A stretch of 5,338 bases of DNA. It comes from Bryobacterales bacterium. GTDB lineage: Bacteria; Acidobacteriota; Terriglobia; Bryobacterales; Bryobacteraceae. This document shows positions 1 through 5,338 of the stretch, piece by piece. The notes under the pieces are model-generated. The model searched no databases. It worked only from the letters and a program-made list of their open reading frames with translations, and was not told the DNA's origin. Each line of letters opens with the position of its first letter. Positions within the stretch are counted from its first letter, which is position 1. The translations under genes and the position numbers were made by a program. Where the stretch lies: NCBI GenBank assembly GCA_003154855.1, contig PMEV01000125.1:2323-7660 (forward strand), given 5' to 3'.

Positions 1-130
1 CCTGGGAATCGATTGACCGGTAGAAACCTCCCTGCCCCCGCGTAAGAAAGATCTGCCCGCCAAACGCCGCCTGTCCCGCATCCCGTTTCTTTTCAGCAAT
101 ATCTCGAATGGCCCGTTGCGTGCCTCCCCT

Positions 131-189
131 GGTAGCGCCGGCGGTCATGCCGCCGGTATCAGGGTAGCGCCGGCGGTCATGCCGCCGGT
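131..189. repeat. Two tandem copies of a 27-bp palindromic (REP-like) repeat
   Basis: A 27-bp unit occurs identically at 131-157 and 163-189, a period of 32 bp. Each copy contains a perfect inverted repeat, CCGGCGG-TCATG-CCGCCGG (138-156 and 170-188): a 7-bp GC-only stem with a 5-nt loop, extendable by one G-U pair in RNA. This is the form of dispersed extragenic palindromes, and such a palindrome can fold on either strand. The loop contains ATG on the + strand and the same palindrome gives CATGA/ATGACC on the other, so it creates artificial start codons in flanking frames. Whether the unit is dispersed through the genome cannot be seen from this window. Confidence 0.8.
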
Positions 190-194
190 GTTGG

Positions 195-208
195 CCGAGG
201 GCCTTGTG
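195..208 (+). promoter_or_regulatory. Probable ribosome binding site deciding the holin-like start
   Basis: GAGGG at 197-201 precedes GTG at 206-208; the GAGG core leaves a 5-nt spacer. It is the only Shine-Dalgarno-like stretch near any candidate start of this frame. The ATG at 179-181 sits in the loop of a GC-rich palindrome, with no purine-rich leader at the right distance. Confidence 0.45.
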
Positions 209-592
209 GTCTACTTGATCGTCAATTGGCTTTGCAGCGTTGCCGGGCTCCTCCTGGTAGCCCGCCTCTTCCCGGGCTTCCAGGTCGCGGAATTCGAGTC
301 CGCGCTCATCGCCGCCGCCGTCGTCGGACTGATCAGTGCCGGCCTGGGCACGCTACTCAAGCATGCCGGCGGACCAGTCGGCTTGGCGATTACGGGGATC
401 TTTCTGGTGCTCACGGACACAGTTCTCTTCCGCATGTCGGCACTGCTGGTTCCCGGCTTCGCCATGCGTGGTTTTGCGCCCGCGTTCGCCGGCGCCATGG
501 TCCTGCTGGCGCTGAACCTGGCCCTGCTGCGAGTCGTCCCCCTCAAAGAGAATCCGCTGGATTCCCCGCTAAAATCCGAGGGTAACGGTTAG
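206..592 (+). CDS. Phage holin family (DUF360/Phage_holin_4_2-like) small membrane protein
   Basis: This is a small integral inner-membrane protein. From the GTG at 206 it has 128 residues and four hydrophobic segments (about residues 3-21, 33-52, 58-78 and 91-110), then a short polar tail. Two internally similar half-units are visible, each an aliphatic helix followed by a PGF turn and an Ala-rich helix: LFPGFQVAEF...ALIAAAVVG and LVPGFAMRGF...AFAGAMVL. This is the hallmark of the Phage_holin_4_2 family, which is common in bacterial chromosomes, is named by similarity to phage holins and has no proven lytic role. The open frame extends back to a TTG at 116, with an ATG at 179, but both extensions translate the palindromic repeat. 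I prefer GTG 206 because GAGG at 197-200 lies 5 nt upstream and because family members begin about 20 residues before the first PGF. The family is fairly sure; the start is moderately sure. Its stop overlaps that of the convergent receptor gene. Confidence 0.85.
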   Translation: MVYLIVNWLCSVAGLLLVARLFPGFQVAEFESALIAAAVVGLISAGLGTLLKHAGGPVGLAITGIFLVLTDTVLFRMSALLVPGFAMRGFAPAFAGAMVLLALNLALLRVVPLKENPLDSPLKSEGNG

Positions 593-3489
593 AAGGCGAG
601 CCGCAGTTGCAACTCCAGGCGCCGGTTGTTGGCCGTCGAGCCACCCGGCCCGGTGCTCCCCAGACCGACCGATTCTCCGAAGAACGGCGACGCCAAGTCG
701 CCGTTTGGAGCGCCCGGGTTGTCGTGGTTCAACACGTTCCGCGCCGAAGCTGACAGCGTCAGGTTGAAACGGTGGTCGGTGGTGTCGCCGCCAAACATGC
801 CGCCGCGTCCGCCGCCCCCGCCCATTCCTCCAAGACCGCCTGGTCCACGCCCGCCACCCATCCCCATTCCACCGGGGCCGCGCCCCCCGCCCGGTCCTGC
901 TCCTCCGCTCGGGGTCGCCGTGGCAGCTTCGCCCTTGACTGGACCGATTCCGAACGTCTTGCTCAGACGGAAGTTGACGGAGAACGTCCCGGGGCCCTGG
1001 CCGTAGTTGCGCGGAATCATGGCCGCACCCGGCGCCGGGTTGAGATTGAACATGCCGAACGGAGTGCTCACCACTCCCGGCCCCGGAGCCGTGGCGAAGG
1101 ACGGCCGCGCGTTGTTGAGACCGTCGCCGAACAGATCCTGGCCCAGCGTAATGTTGAACGGCGCGCCGGATGAGGCCATGATGAACGGGCTGAGCCGGAT
1201 ATTGTGTTTCATGGCCAGCGATCCGAACAGCATGAACCGGTGGCGGACGTCCTGCGAAGAGCGCCCGTACTCGGCGCTGAGATCGCTGGGATTTGCCGGA
1301 AACATGGCCGCATTATCGGTGTTGCTGTTGGCGTGGTTGAACACGTAGAAGCTGGTGATCGAGATATTCTTGTTGAACCGGCTGCTGATATTGGCGATGA
1401 GCTGATTCTGCCGGAGCATTCCGTTGGACAGGTACTCGTAGACCCGGTCGCCGGCGAGCGGCCCCTGCGCTTCGCTCAGTATCGTGGAACGCAGCAGCCG
1501 GTTCCCGAGGGAGTCGGTGAAGGTGAGGGCCGCCGATGTGTTGCGGGGCAACTGGCGCTCCAGGCTGACGGCGCTCTGCAGGATATACGGCGCTCGCAGA
1601 GTGGGGTCTTTCATCCACACCGTCTGCGCTTGGGCGGCCAGTTGACTGATGGATGGAACGTTGGGGAAGAAGTCGGGATTGATGACGATGAACTGTTGCT
1701 CGTTCGTCCCGTTGTAATGGATCGTCTGCAGCGTGTAGCTGTCGTCGAAGCGGCTGTAGAACACGCCGGTCCCGCCCCGGATGACGGTCTTCTGGACCCC
1801 CTTCTTCGCGCCCGGCGCCCAGGCGAAGCCGATACGCGGCGCGAAGTCCCTCCAGTCGTGGATATTGCTCTGGGTCTCATAGCGCAGTCCCAGGTTGAGC
1901 GTGAAGTTCGTCTTCACGCGCCAATCGTCTTGGATGAAGGCCCCCAGGTCGGCCTGTGTCACCGTGGCCAGGGGAGTGCCTTTGTTGACGATCGAGAACA
2001 TCGACGCGCCCCCGCCAACCTGGCCCAACAGCGTGCGTTGGTAACGCTGCAGCGACCTGATCTGGACCATCACCGGGTTACCGCTCGAATCCAGAATGGG
2101 CTGGCCATTGGAATCCAGTTGCTGGGCCTGGCCGCCGTTGAACGTAAACGTGCCGCCGAAGTTCGTGGGCGAGTTGTCGGACTCGTCCGAGTAGCGGAAA
2201 CGCCCGCCCGCCTTCAGGGAATGCCGGCCCCGGGTCCACGAGGTGTAGTTCTGGAGCTCCCAGTGGTCGTCGGAGTTCCAGCCGCGGCCGATCTGCGAGC
2301 CGCCATTGCTGAAGGAGTCGCTCACGGTCAGCGTGGGGATCGTGTTATTCCCGTAATTGTCCAACCGGGTCCGGAAGAACTGCAGGCGGGTTTCGTTGAC
2401 GGCGTGCGCGCTCACCATGGCGGTCTCGGTGGCTTGCACGTTCTGGCTCCCTAGCGTCGTATTGTAGGCCTGGCTGGGAAGCGCGAACCCGCCCACACCC
2501 GCGTTGTCCCTATCGTTCTGGTTATAGCCGTAGCGAACTACCAGCGTGTTCTTCGGGGTGAGCTGATAGTCCAGGCGCGGACTCACTTCGGTCAGCCGCT
2601 GGGGGGTCGCCAAGGTCTCGTTGATGGGGCCGGCGAGATCGGTGCCGTAAATCAACGCGTCGTCCTGGATTTGCCGCCGCTCGACGTCCACGAAAAAGGA
2701 CGCCTTCTTGTTAAGGGGTCCGCCCACGTTGCCGCCGAAGTAGCGCGCGTCGAACTCGGGCTTGGTGTCGGAGAACGGGTTGCGGGCGTTGAACACGTTG
2801 TTGCTGTCGCTGATGAAGGCCTGTCCGTGGAAAGTATCGCTGCCGGGTTTCGTGAAGACCTCGATGCGCCCGAATCCCAGACGGTCGTACTCGGAGGAGA
2901 ACGGATTCTGGTTGATGCGCACCTCCCGGATCGAGGACTTCGGCGGGAGTTTGCCGTTCGAGAATCCGTCGATGAAAATCTGGCCTCCGTTAGGCCCCGC
3001 CGACGGGCCGGCCAGCGCCTGCAAGTCGGACTCGAGGTCGTCCGGATCGTCCGAGAGCGCATCCAGGTCCGCTTCGCGAAGCACGATCGCGCCCACGTTG
3101 CTCGAAGCCTCCGTGCTTACCGAGTTCGAGTCGGCCGCCACGGTGACTTCCTGCTTGTCGACCGAAATCGTCAGATTGGCATCCAGGACCAGCGCCTTGC
3201 CGGGTTGAATCGCGATGTCTGGTTTCACCGCCGGCGAGAAGCCGAAGGAGCTCATTCGCACGCTGTACTTGCCGGGAGGCATCCCCGAGACCGTGTAGAC
3301 GCCGATCTCATTCGTGCTGAAAGTCTTTACGATGCCCTGTCCGGTGACGGTGATGGTGGCGCCGGGAATGGCCGCGCCGGATTGGTCCGAGACGGTCCCT
3401 TTGATCTGCACGGCCGGCCCTTGCGCAGACAGTAAAACGGCCGTCAGCGGCAGAACGATCAGGCGCCACCATCCGATTCTCGTTTTCAT
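589..3489 (-). CDS. Oar-like TonB-dependent outer-membrane receptor with carboxypeptidase-regulatory-like domain
   Basis: This is an outer-membrane beta-barrel of 966 residues, of the kind that imports large substrates using TonB/ExbBD energy; its substrate is unknown. Domain order: signal peptide (1-22, basic KTR start, hydrophobic core, cleavage near LSA-Q); CarboxypepD_reg-like Ig-type domain (about 27-109, IKGTVSDQSGAAIPGATITV, with GVYTVSGMPPGKYSVRM); a possible TonB-box-like stretch (EVTVAA, 114-119); plug (about 125-215, with IFIDGFSNGKLPP and GRIEVFTKPGSDTFHG); then the barrel, ending in the typical NVLNHDN...NGDLASPFFG block and a terminal aromatic strand RLELQLRLAF with final Phe, the usual BAM signal. 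The length is normal for acidobacterial Oar-like receptors. A 40-residue Gly-rich stretch (862-901) interrupts the last strands. The start ATG has AAGGA 6 nt upstream on the coding strand. The gene follows the 372-residue exported-protein gene by 33 nt and is probably cotranscribed with it. Confidence 0.93.
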   Translation of the reverse strand: MKTRIGWWRLIVLPLTAVLLSAQGPAVQIKGTVSDQSGAAIPGATITVTGQGIVKTFSTNEIGVYTVSGMPPGKYSVRMSSFGFSPAVKPDIAIQPGKALVLDANLTISVDKQEVTVAADSNSVSTEASSNVGAIVLREADLDALSDDPDDLESDLQALAGPSAGPNGGQIFIDGFSNGKLPPKSSIREVRINQNPFSSEYDRLGFGRIEVFTKPGSDTFHGQAFISDSNNVFNARNPFSDTKPEFDARYFGGNVGGPLNKKASFFVDVERRQIQDDALIYGTDLAGPINETLATPQRLTEVSPRLDYQLTPKNTLVVRYGYNQNDRDNAGVGGFALPSQAYNTTLGSQNVQATETAMVSAHAVNETRLQFFRTRLDNYGNNTIPTLTVSDSFSNGGSQIGRGWNSDDHWELQNYTSWTRGRHSLKAGGRFRYSDESDNSPTNFGGTFTFNGGQAQQLDSNGQPILDSSGNPVMVQIRSLQRYQRTLLGQVGGGASMFSIVNKGTPLATVTQADLGAFIQDDWRVKTNFTLNLGLRYETQSNIHDWRDFAPRIGFAWAPGAKKGVQKTVIRGGTGVFYSRFDDSYTLQTIHYNGTNEQQFIVINPDFFPNVPSISQLAAQAQTVWMKDPTLRAPYILQSAVSLERQLPRNTSAALTFTDSLGNRLLRSTILSEAQGPLAGDRVYEYLSNGMLRQNQLIANISSRFNKNISITSFYVFNHANSNTDNAAMFPANPSDLSAEYGRSSQDVRHRFMLFGSLAMKHNIRLSPFIMASSGAPFNITLGQDLFGDGLNNARPSFATAPGPGVVSTPFGMFNLNPAPGAAMIPRNYGQGPGTFSVNFRLSKTFGIGPVKGEAATATPSGGAGPGGGRGPGGMGMGGGRGPGGLGGMGGGGGRGGMFGGDTTDHRFNLTLSASARNVLNHDNPGAPNGDLASPFFGESVGLGSTGPGGSTANNRRLELQLRLAF
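787..906 (-). repeat. Gly-rich low-complexity tract inside the receptor gene
   Basis: This tract encodes receptor residues 862-901: 40 residues made almost only of Gly with Pro, Arg, Met and a few others, in units such as GGGRGPGGMGM. It sits between the strand block SVNFRLSKTFGIGPVKGE and the strand DHRFNLTLSASARNVLN. That position suggests an exposed loop or turn of the barrel rather than a strand. The coding strand is a run of GGN codons, so this stretch is prone to in-frame expansion and contraction. Confidence 0.8.
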
Positions 3490-3501
3490 TCCATTTCCTT
3501 T

Positions 3502-3522
3502 CCGGCGCGCTCCCGCGGCCGG
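3502..3522 (-). other. Intercistronic hairpin between the two operon genes
   Basis: On the coding (minus) strand the bases directly after the TAG stop of the upstream gene can fold as CCGGC, one bulged C, GCG, loop GGAG, CGC, GCCGG: eight GC pairs. The AAGGA ribosome site of the receptor gene follows a few bases later. There is no T-run, so it is not an intrinsic terminator. It could stabilise or separate the two messages, but a GC-rich spacer may also pair by chance. Confidence 0.4.
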
Positions 3523-4641
3523 CTACATGCTGGGCATCGGAACGTCGAAATTCCACATGCCGCCGATCTGCCGCTCCGGAGCGGCAGTGAGTATCGGCTC
3601 GACGCCGGACACCACTGTGATGGCGGTCACCCTGGATGGATCGGCTCCCCTGGTGCTCGAAAGAATGAGGGCGTCGCCGGGCTTGAGCTCGGCGATATTG
3701 AAAGCGGGCATGCGCTCGAGCAGGTCGGAGAAGTCCATGTTCCCGCGTGGACGGCCTCCCGGCATGCCCGGAGCGCCCGCTCCCGCCGGTGCAGCGCCCG
3801 CCGGGCGATTAGCCTGCCCGCCCGGCGCCATGCCAGCCTGTTCGCCCCTCAGCCGCATGGCCAGCATGGTGGCCAGCGGGAGCGGCAGTTTTTTGAGAGA
3901 CGTGTCGGCATTCACGCGCACCACTACCGGCTTCTTCGTGTCCAGGTCCTTGATCGTGATCTCGCTGGCGGCGGCATCCACGCTGCTGATGGTCCCGGCC
4001 AGCGCCACGAAAGTGCCAAAGACCAGCTCCTCGGCCTTCAGGCGGGTCCCATCCTCGTTCTTGTCGCCCAGCACGCGAACCTGGTCGCCAATCTGGATTT
4101 CCTCGAGCTTGCTCGGCCTGGCGTCCTGGAACCGAATCGAATCCGGAGCGTAGCGGCGCACGTTGACCTGGCCGGAGGCGTCGATCACCACCGTCTTCCG
4201 CCCCTCGGCCACCCGCGTCGAAATGCCGATCTCCTTGGCGTCCCGGTTGACGGCCGTGACCAATCCGGCCATGCCGCGCCTCTGCCACTGGGCCCGGTCG
4301 AGGTCCTGTTTCTTGGCGAGGTCGGCCCTGGTCATCACCATCACCGCCGTGGCCGGCGAAACGCCGCGCACCGCCACGCGGTCCCCGATTCCCAGGTCGG
4401 AGAATTGGATCGGCGCCGCTTTGGTCAGGTCCTTTTCGCCAGGCGCCACGCGCAAGAGTCTGGTCGCTGGGCCGAGCTCCACCGTCACCGCCGTACCATC
4501 GTCGGTTTTGACTACGAACTGCATCTTCGCGGAGTCAAGCGAGGCGATTTGGCCAATGATCCTGGTCTTGGGGGCTGTGGTTTGGGCCGCCGCCAAGCAG
4601 GCCGTGAGGAACATCAGCGCACAGAGGTAAACCTTTGGCAT
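3523..4641 (-). CDS. Exported DUF5666-like multi-module beta protein, function unknown
   Basis: This is a 372-residue protein of unknown function, predicted to be exported. Residues 1-20 form a short signal sequence; cleavage may be type I (LAAA-Q20) or, less likely, at a lipobox-like LTA-C15. The mature part reads as three related beta modules (about 26-110, 123-210 and 211-346). Each starts with a pattern like GxIxSxDxxxxxhxI, passes through an acidic or Thr-containing strand, and ends with a GDxVxV-type turn: GIGDRVAVRG, QIGDQVRVLG and KPGDALILSS. This resembles the OB/DUF5666 type. The third module is split by an insert (about 261-317) that is rich in Ala, Pro, Gly and Met. It is the first gene of an operon with the TonB receptor, which suggests an envelope role, perhaps in the periplasm. 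I see no enzyme motif and no Shine-Dalgarno; TTTCCTTTTCA directly precedes the ATG. Confidence 0.8.
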   Translation of the reverse strand: MPKVYLCALMFLTACLAAAQTTAPKTRIIGQIASLDSAKMQFVVKTDDGTAVTVELGPATRLLRVAPGEKDLTKAAPIQFSDLGIGDRVAVRGVSPATAVMVMTRADLAKKQDLDRAQWQRRGMAGLVTAVNRDAKEIGISTRVAEGRKTVVIDASGQVNVRRYAPDSIRFQDARPSKLEEIQIGDQVRVLGDKNEDGTRLKAEELVFGTFVALAGTISSVDAAASEITIKDLDTKKPVVVRVNADTSLKKLPLPLATMLAMRLRGEQAGMAPGGQANRPAGAAPAGAGAPGMPGGRPRGNMDFSDLLERMPAFNIAELKPGDALILSSTRGADPSRVTAITVVSGVEPILTAAPERQIGGMWNFDVPMPSM

Positions 4642-4737
4642 TGAAAAGGAAAGACGAGTTTTGGATGCCCAATGTCACCCGGCGGTTTGTAAAGAAACGT
4701 AAAGACGCCCCAACTGCCCGCATGGCATACTGGAGCC
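4642..4737. promoter_or_regulatory. Divergent intergenic region with promoters for both operons
   Basis: These 96 bp separate two divergent start codons and must hold promoter elements for the minus-strand exported-protein/receptor operon, and probably also for the plus-strand small-protein/nucleotidyltransferase operon. They are clearly richer in A/T than the flanking genes around 4641-4662 and 4686-4705. No convincing -35/-10 pair is visible for a housekeeping sigma factor. The best minus-strand -35-like hexamer is TTTACA (complement of 4688-4693), without a good partner. On the + strand CATACT at 4726-4731 is -10-like but lies only 6 nt before the ATG. Confidence 0.5.
4689..4703. promoter_or_regulatory. 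GTAAA-N5-GTAAA direct repeat, candidate OmpR-family (CpxR-like) operator
   Basis: GTAAA at 4689-4693 and GTAAA at 4699-4703 are separated by GAAAC, so the half-sites repeat every 10 bp, one DNA turn. This is exactly the published consensus form of the enterobacterial CpxR box, and more generally the tandem half-site layout of OmpR/PhoB-family regulators. It lies 48-62 nt upstream of the minus-strand ATG and 35-49 nt upstream of the plus-strand ATG, near the expected -35 zone of either promoter. That a CpxR-like regulator exists in this organism is inference. Confidence 0.5.
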
Positions 4738-4740
4738 ATG
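4732..4740 (+). promoter_or_regulatory. Short-spaced ribosome binding site of the small helical protein gene
   Basis: GGAG at 4732-4735 lies only 2 nt before ATG 4738-4740, closer than usual. The alternative ATG at 4798 has no better leader and would remove the Trp/Leu-containing first helix (AWRVFLDVQRRMSP), so 4738 is kept as the start. Confidence 0.4.
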
Positions 4741-4989
4741 TGTCCCGCCGACACAACCGCCCAGGCTTGGCGCGTGTTTCTGGACGTGCAGCGCCGGATG
4801 TCCCCCGCAGAGAAAATCCAGCGCGTTTTTGAGCTCTCGGAAATGGTTCAAAGCGCCGCCGAGGCCGGTCTGCGCCAAAAGTATCCCCAGGCCGACGCCC
4901 GCGAGATCTTCCTGCGGGCGACCCGGCAGAGGTTGGGCGCCGACCTCTTCGGCAAGGTCTACGGCAACCTTCTCCCCGAATATGAATAG
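4738..4989 (+). CDS. Small helical protein paired with a nucleotidyltransferase; possible antitoxin-like partner
   Basis: This is an 83-residue soluble protein of no named family that I can assign. It has no signal peptide or membrane segment. The sequence predicts about four helices: AWRVFLDVQRR (9-19), a MSPAEKIQRVFELSEMVQSAAEAGLRQKY helix or helix pair (21-49), DAREIFLRATRQRL (53-66), and a short C-terminal DLFGKVYG helix. The MSPAEK cap and the KYPQADAREIF segment, where a helix ends in HP/YPQA and a D/E-rich helix follows, give it the look of a conserved adaptor. I recall similar short proteins next to nucleotidyltransferases in GC-rich soil bacteria, which I cannot verify here. Its stop overlaps the next start (ATGAATAG), so translation is probably coupled. 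It has no DNA-binding helix-turn-helix like that of AbiEi, so an antitoxin role is only a guess from context. Confidence 0.75.
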   Translation: MCPADTTAQAWRVFLDVQRRMSPAEKIQRVFELSEMVQSAAEAGLRQKYPQADAREIFLRATRQRLGADLFGKVYGNLLPEYE

Positions 4990-5338
4990 CTTGGCCGACG
5001 CCTTTGGCAGTGTGGTGGTGGCGCTGGAGCGCCTGCGGGTCCGCTACCTGCTGGGTGGCTCCGTCGCCTCCTCGGCGTGGGGCGTGCCGCGGGCCACCCT
5101 GGACGTGGATCTGCTGGCCGAGATCCGCCGGTCCCAGGCAGCCGACTTTGCCGCCGCGTTGGGGAGCGGCTGGTACGCCGACCCGCAGGTCATCGGCGAC
5201 GCGATTCAGGCTGGCCGCCCGTTCAATATCATTCACATCCCAACCGGTCAGAAGTTCGACATCTTTCCACCCACCGGGGAGTTCCATCAGGCGGAGCTAT
5301 CGCGGGCCACGCCGATGAGCTTCGAGATTGCCGGCCAG
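4982..5338 (+). CDS. Nucleotidyltransferase-fold protein (AbiEii/MNT-like), 3' end cut by the window
   Basis: The first 119 residues of a pol-beta-type nucleotidyltransferase are present; the frame stays open to the window end. An N-terminal helix (SLADAFGSVVVALERLRV) leads into RYLLGGSVASSAWGVPRATLDVDLL. Here GGS at 25-27 is the phosphate-binding GG[ST] motif, and D41 and D43 form the metal-binding hDhDh pair. KFDIF with D93 fits the third catalytic acidic residue after a strand-turn. All three acidic positions are therefore intact, so the protein could be catalytic, transferring a nucleotide from an NTP to an unknown target. Related families include AbiEii toxins, MNT antitoxins and minimal resistance-type transferases; the truncated C-terminus prevents a choice. 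The ATG at 4982 overlaps the preceding gene by 8 nt, and no separate ribosome site is obvious, which points to translational coupling. Confidence 0.85.
   Translation, partial: MNSLADAFGSVVVALERLRVRYLLGGSVASSAWGVPRATLDVDLLAEIRRSQAADFAAALGSGWYADPQVIGDAIQAGRPFNIIHIPTGQKFDIFPPTGEFHQAELSRATPMSFEIAGQ

Noticed and set aside
131..189. CRISPR array
   Set aside because: There are only two units with a 5-bp separation; no spacers of normal length and no cas genes.
206..592. Holin-like protein as sign of a prophage
   Set aside because: Phage_holin_4_2 proteins are common non-phage chromosomal membrane proteins, and no endolysin, structural or integrase gene is present.
787..906. G-quadruplex in the Gly-rich coding tract
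   Set aside because: Reading the coding strand, I found runs of three or more G but not four such runs within canonical loop lengths; the G-richness is explained by Gly codons.
1204..2454. A 416-codon plus-strand open frame inside the receptor gene
   Set aside because: It lies wholly antisense to the well-supported TonB receptor. Its product is rich in Val, Arg, Gly and Glu without any domain, as expected from the complement of GC-rich codons.
2671..3435. A 254-codon plus-strand open frame opposite the receptor N-terminus
   Set aside because: It is antisense to the signal, carboxypeptidase-like and plug regions of the receptor; composition is shadow-like and no motif is visible.
3314..4153. 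A 279-codon plus-strand open frame opposite the exported protein gene
   Set aside because: It is the complement of the DUF5666-like gene and the operon gap. The minus-strand product has a signal peptide and repeated modules, this one has neither.
4726..4731. CATACT as a -10 element giving a leaderless mRNA for the 83-residue protein
   Set aside because: It matches only 4 of 6 consensus positions, has no -35 at 16-18 bp, and a GGAG lies between it and the ATG; too weak to call.
4535..5287. A 250-codon minus-strand open frame across the intergenic region and the nucleotidyltransferase
   Set aside because: It runs antisense to both plus-strand genes, crosses the divergent promoter region and is low-complexity Arg/Gly-rich. 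The plus-strand frames carry clear motifs.
5004..5318. A 104-codon plus-strand frame overlapping the nucleotidyltransferase
   Set aside because: It is out of frame with the GGS/DVD-containing product starting at 4982 and gives a Trp/Pro/Arg-rich sequence typical of a frame-shadow.

Overview
The window looks like a chromosomal segment of a GC-rich soil-type bacterium, most probably an acidobacterium of the Solibacter/Bryobacter kind. The main clue is a large Oar-like TonB-dependent receptor with an N-terminal carboxypeptidase-regulatory-like domain and the C-terminal signature NVLNHDNPGAPNGD...SPFFG. Receptors of this type are strongly expanded in that group. The assignment is inferred from protein style; no rRNA or marker gene is present.

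Layout from left to right. Bases 1-130 hold no gene I can firmly support, only a weak minus-strand open frame running off the left edge. Bases 131-189 carry two copies of a 27-bp palindromic repeat. A small four-helix membrane protein of the Phage_holin_4_2 (DUF360) family follows on the + strand to 592. Its stop codon overlaps the stop of a convergent minus-strand operon. That operon reads right to left: an exported protein of 372 residues made of three DUF5666-like beta modules (4641-3523), then, after 33 nt, the 966-residue TonB-dependent receptor (3489-589). Both proteins carry Gly/Pro-rich low-complexity inserts.

A 96-bp divergent intergenic region (4642-4737) contains a perfect GTAAA-N5-GTAAA direct repeat. 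This has the form of an OmpR-family response-regulator site (the CpxR-box pattern) and is placed to act on either side. To its right a second operon starts on the + strand: an 83-residue helical protein of no named family (4738-4989), overlapping by 8 nt a nucleotidyltransferase-fold gene (4982 to the window end, truncated). The overlap and the pairing suggest one functional unit, possibly toxin-antitoxin-like, but the sequence alone does not prove this.

Most of the window is ordinary envelope biology. The parts most worth a second look are the small-protein/nucleotidyltransferase pair, the shared regulatory box, the palindromic repeat that supplies a spurious start codon to the holin-like gene, and the modular architecture of the 372-residue exported protein.
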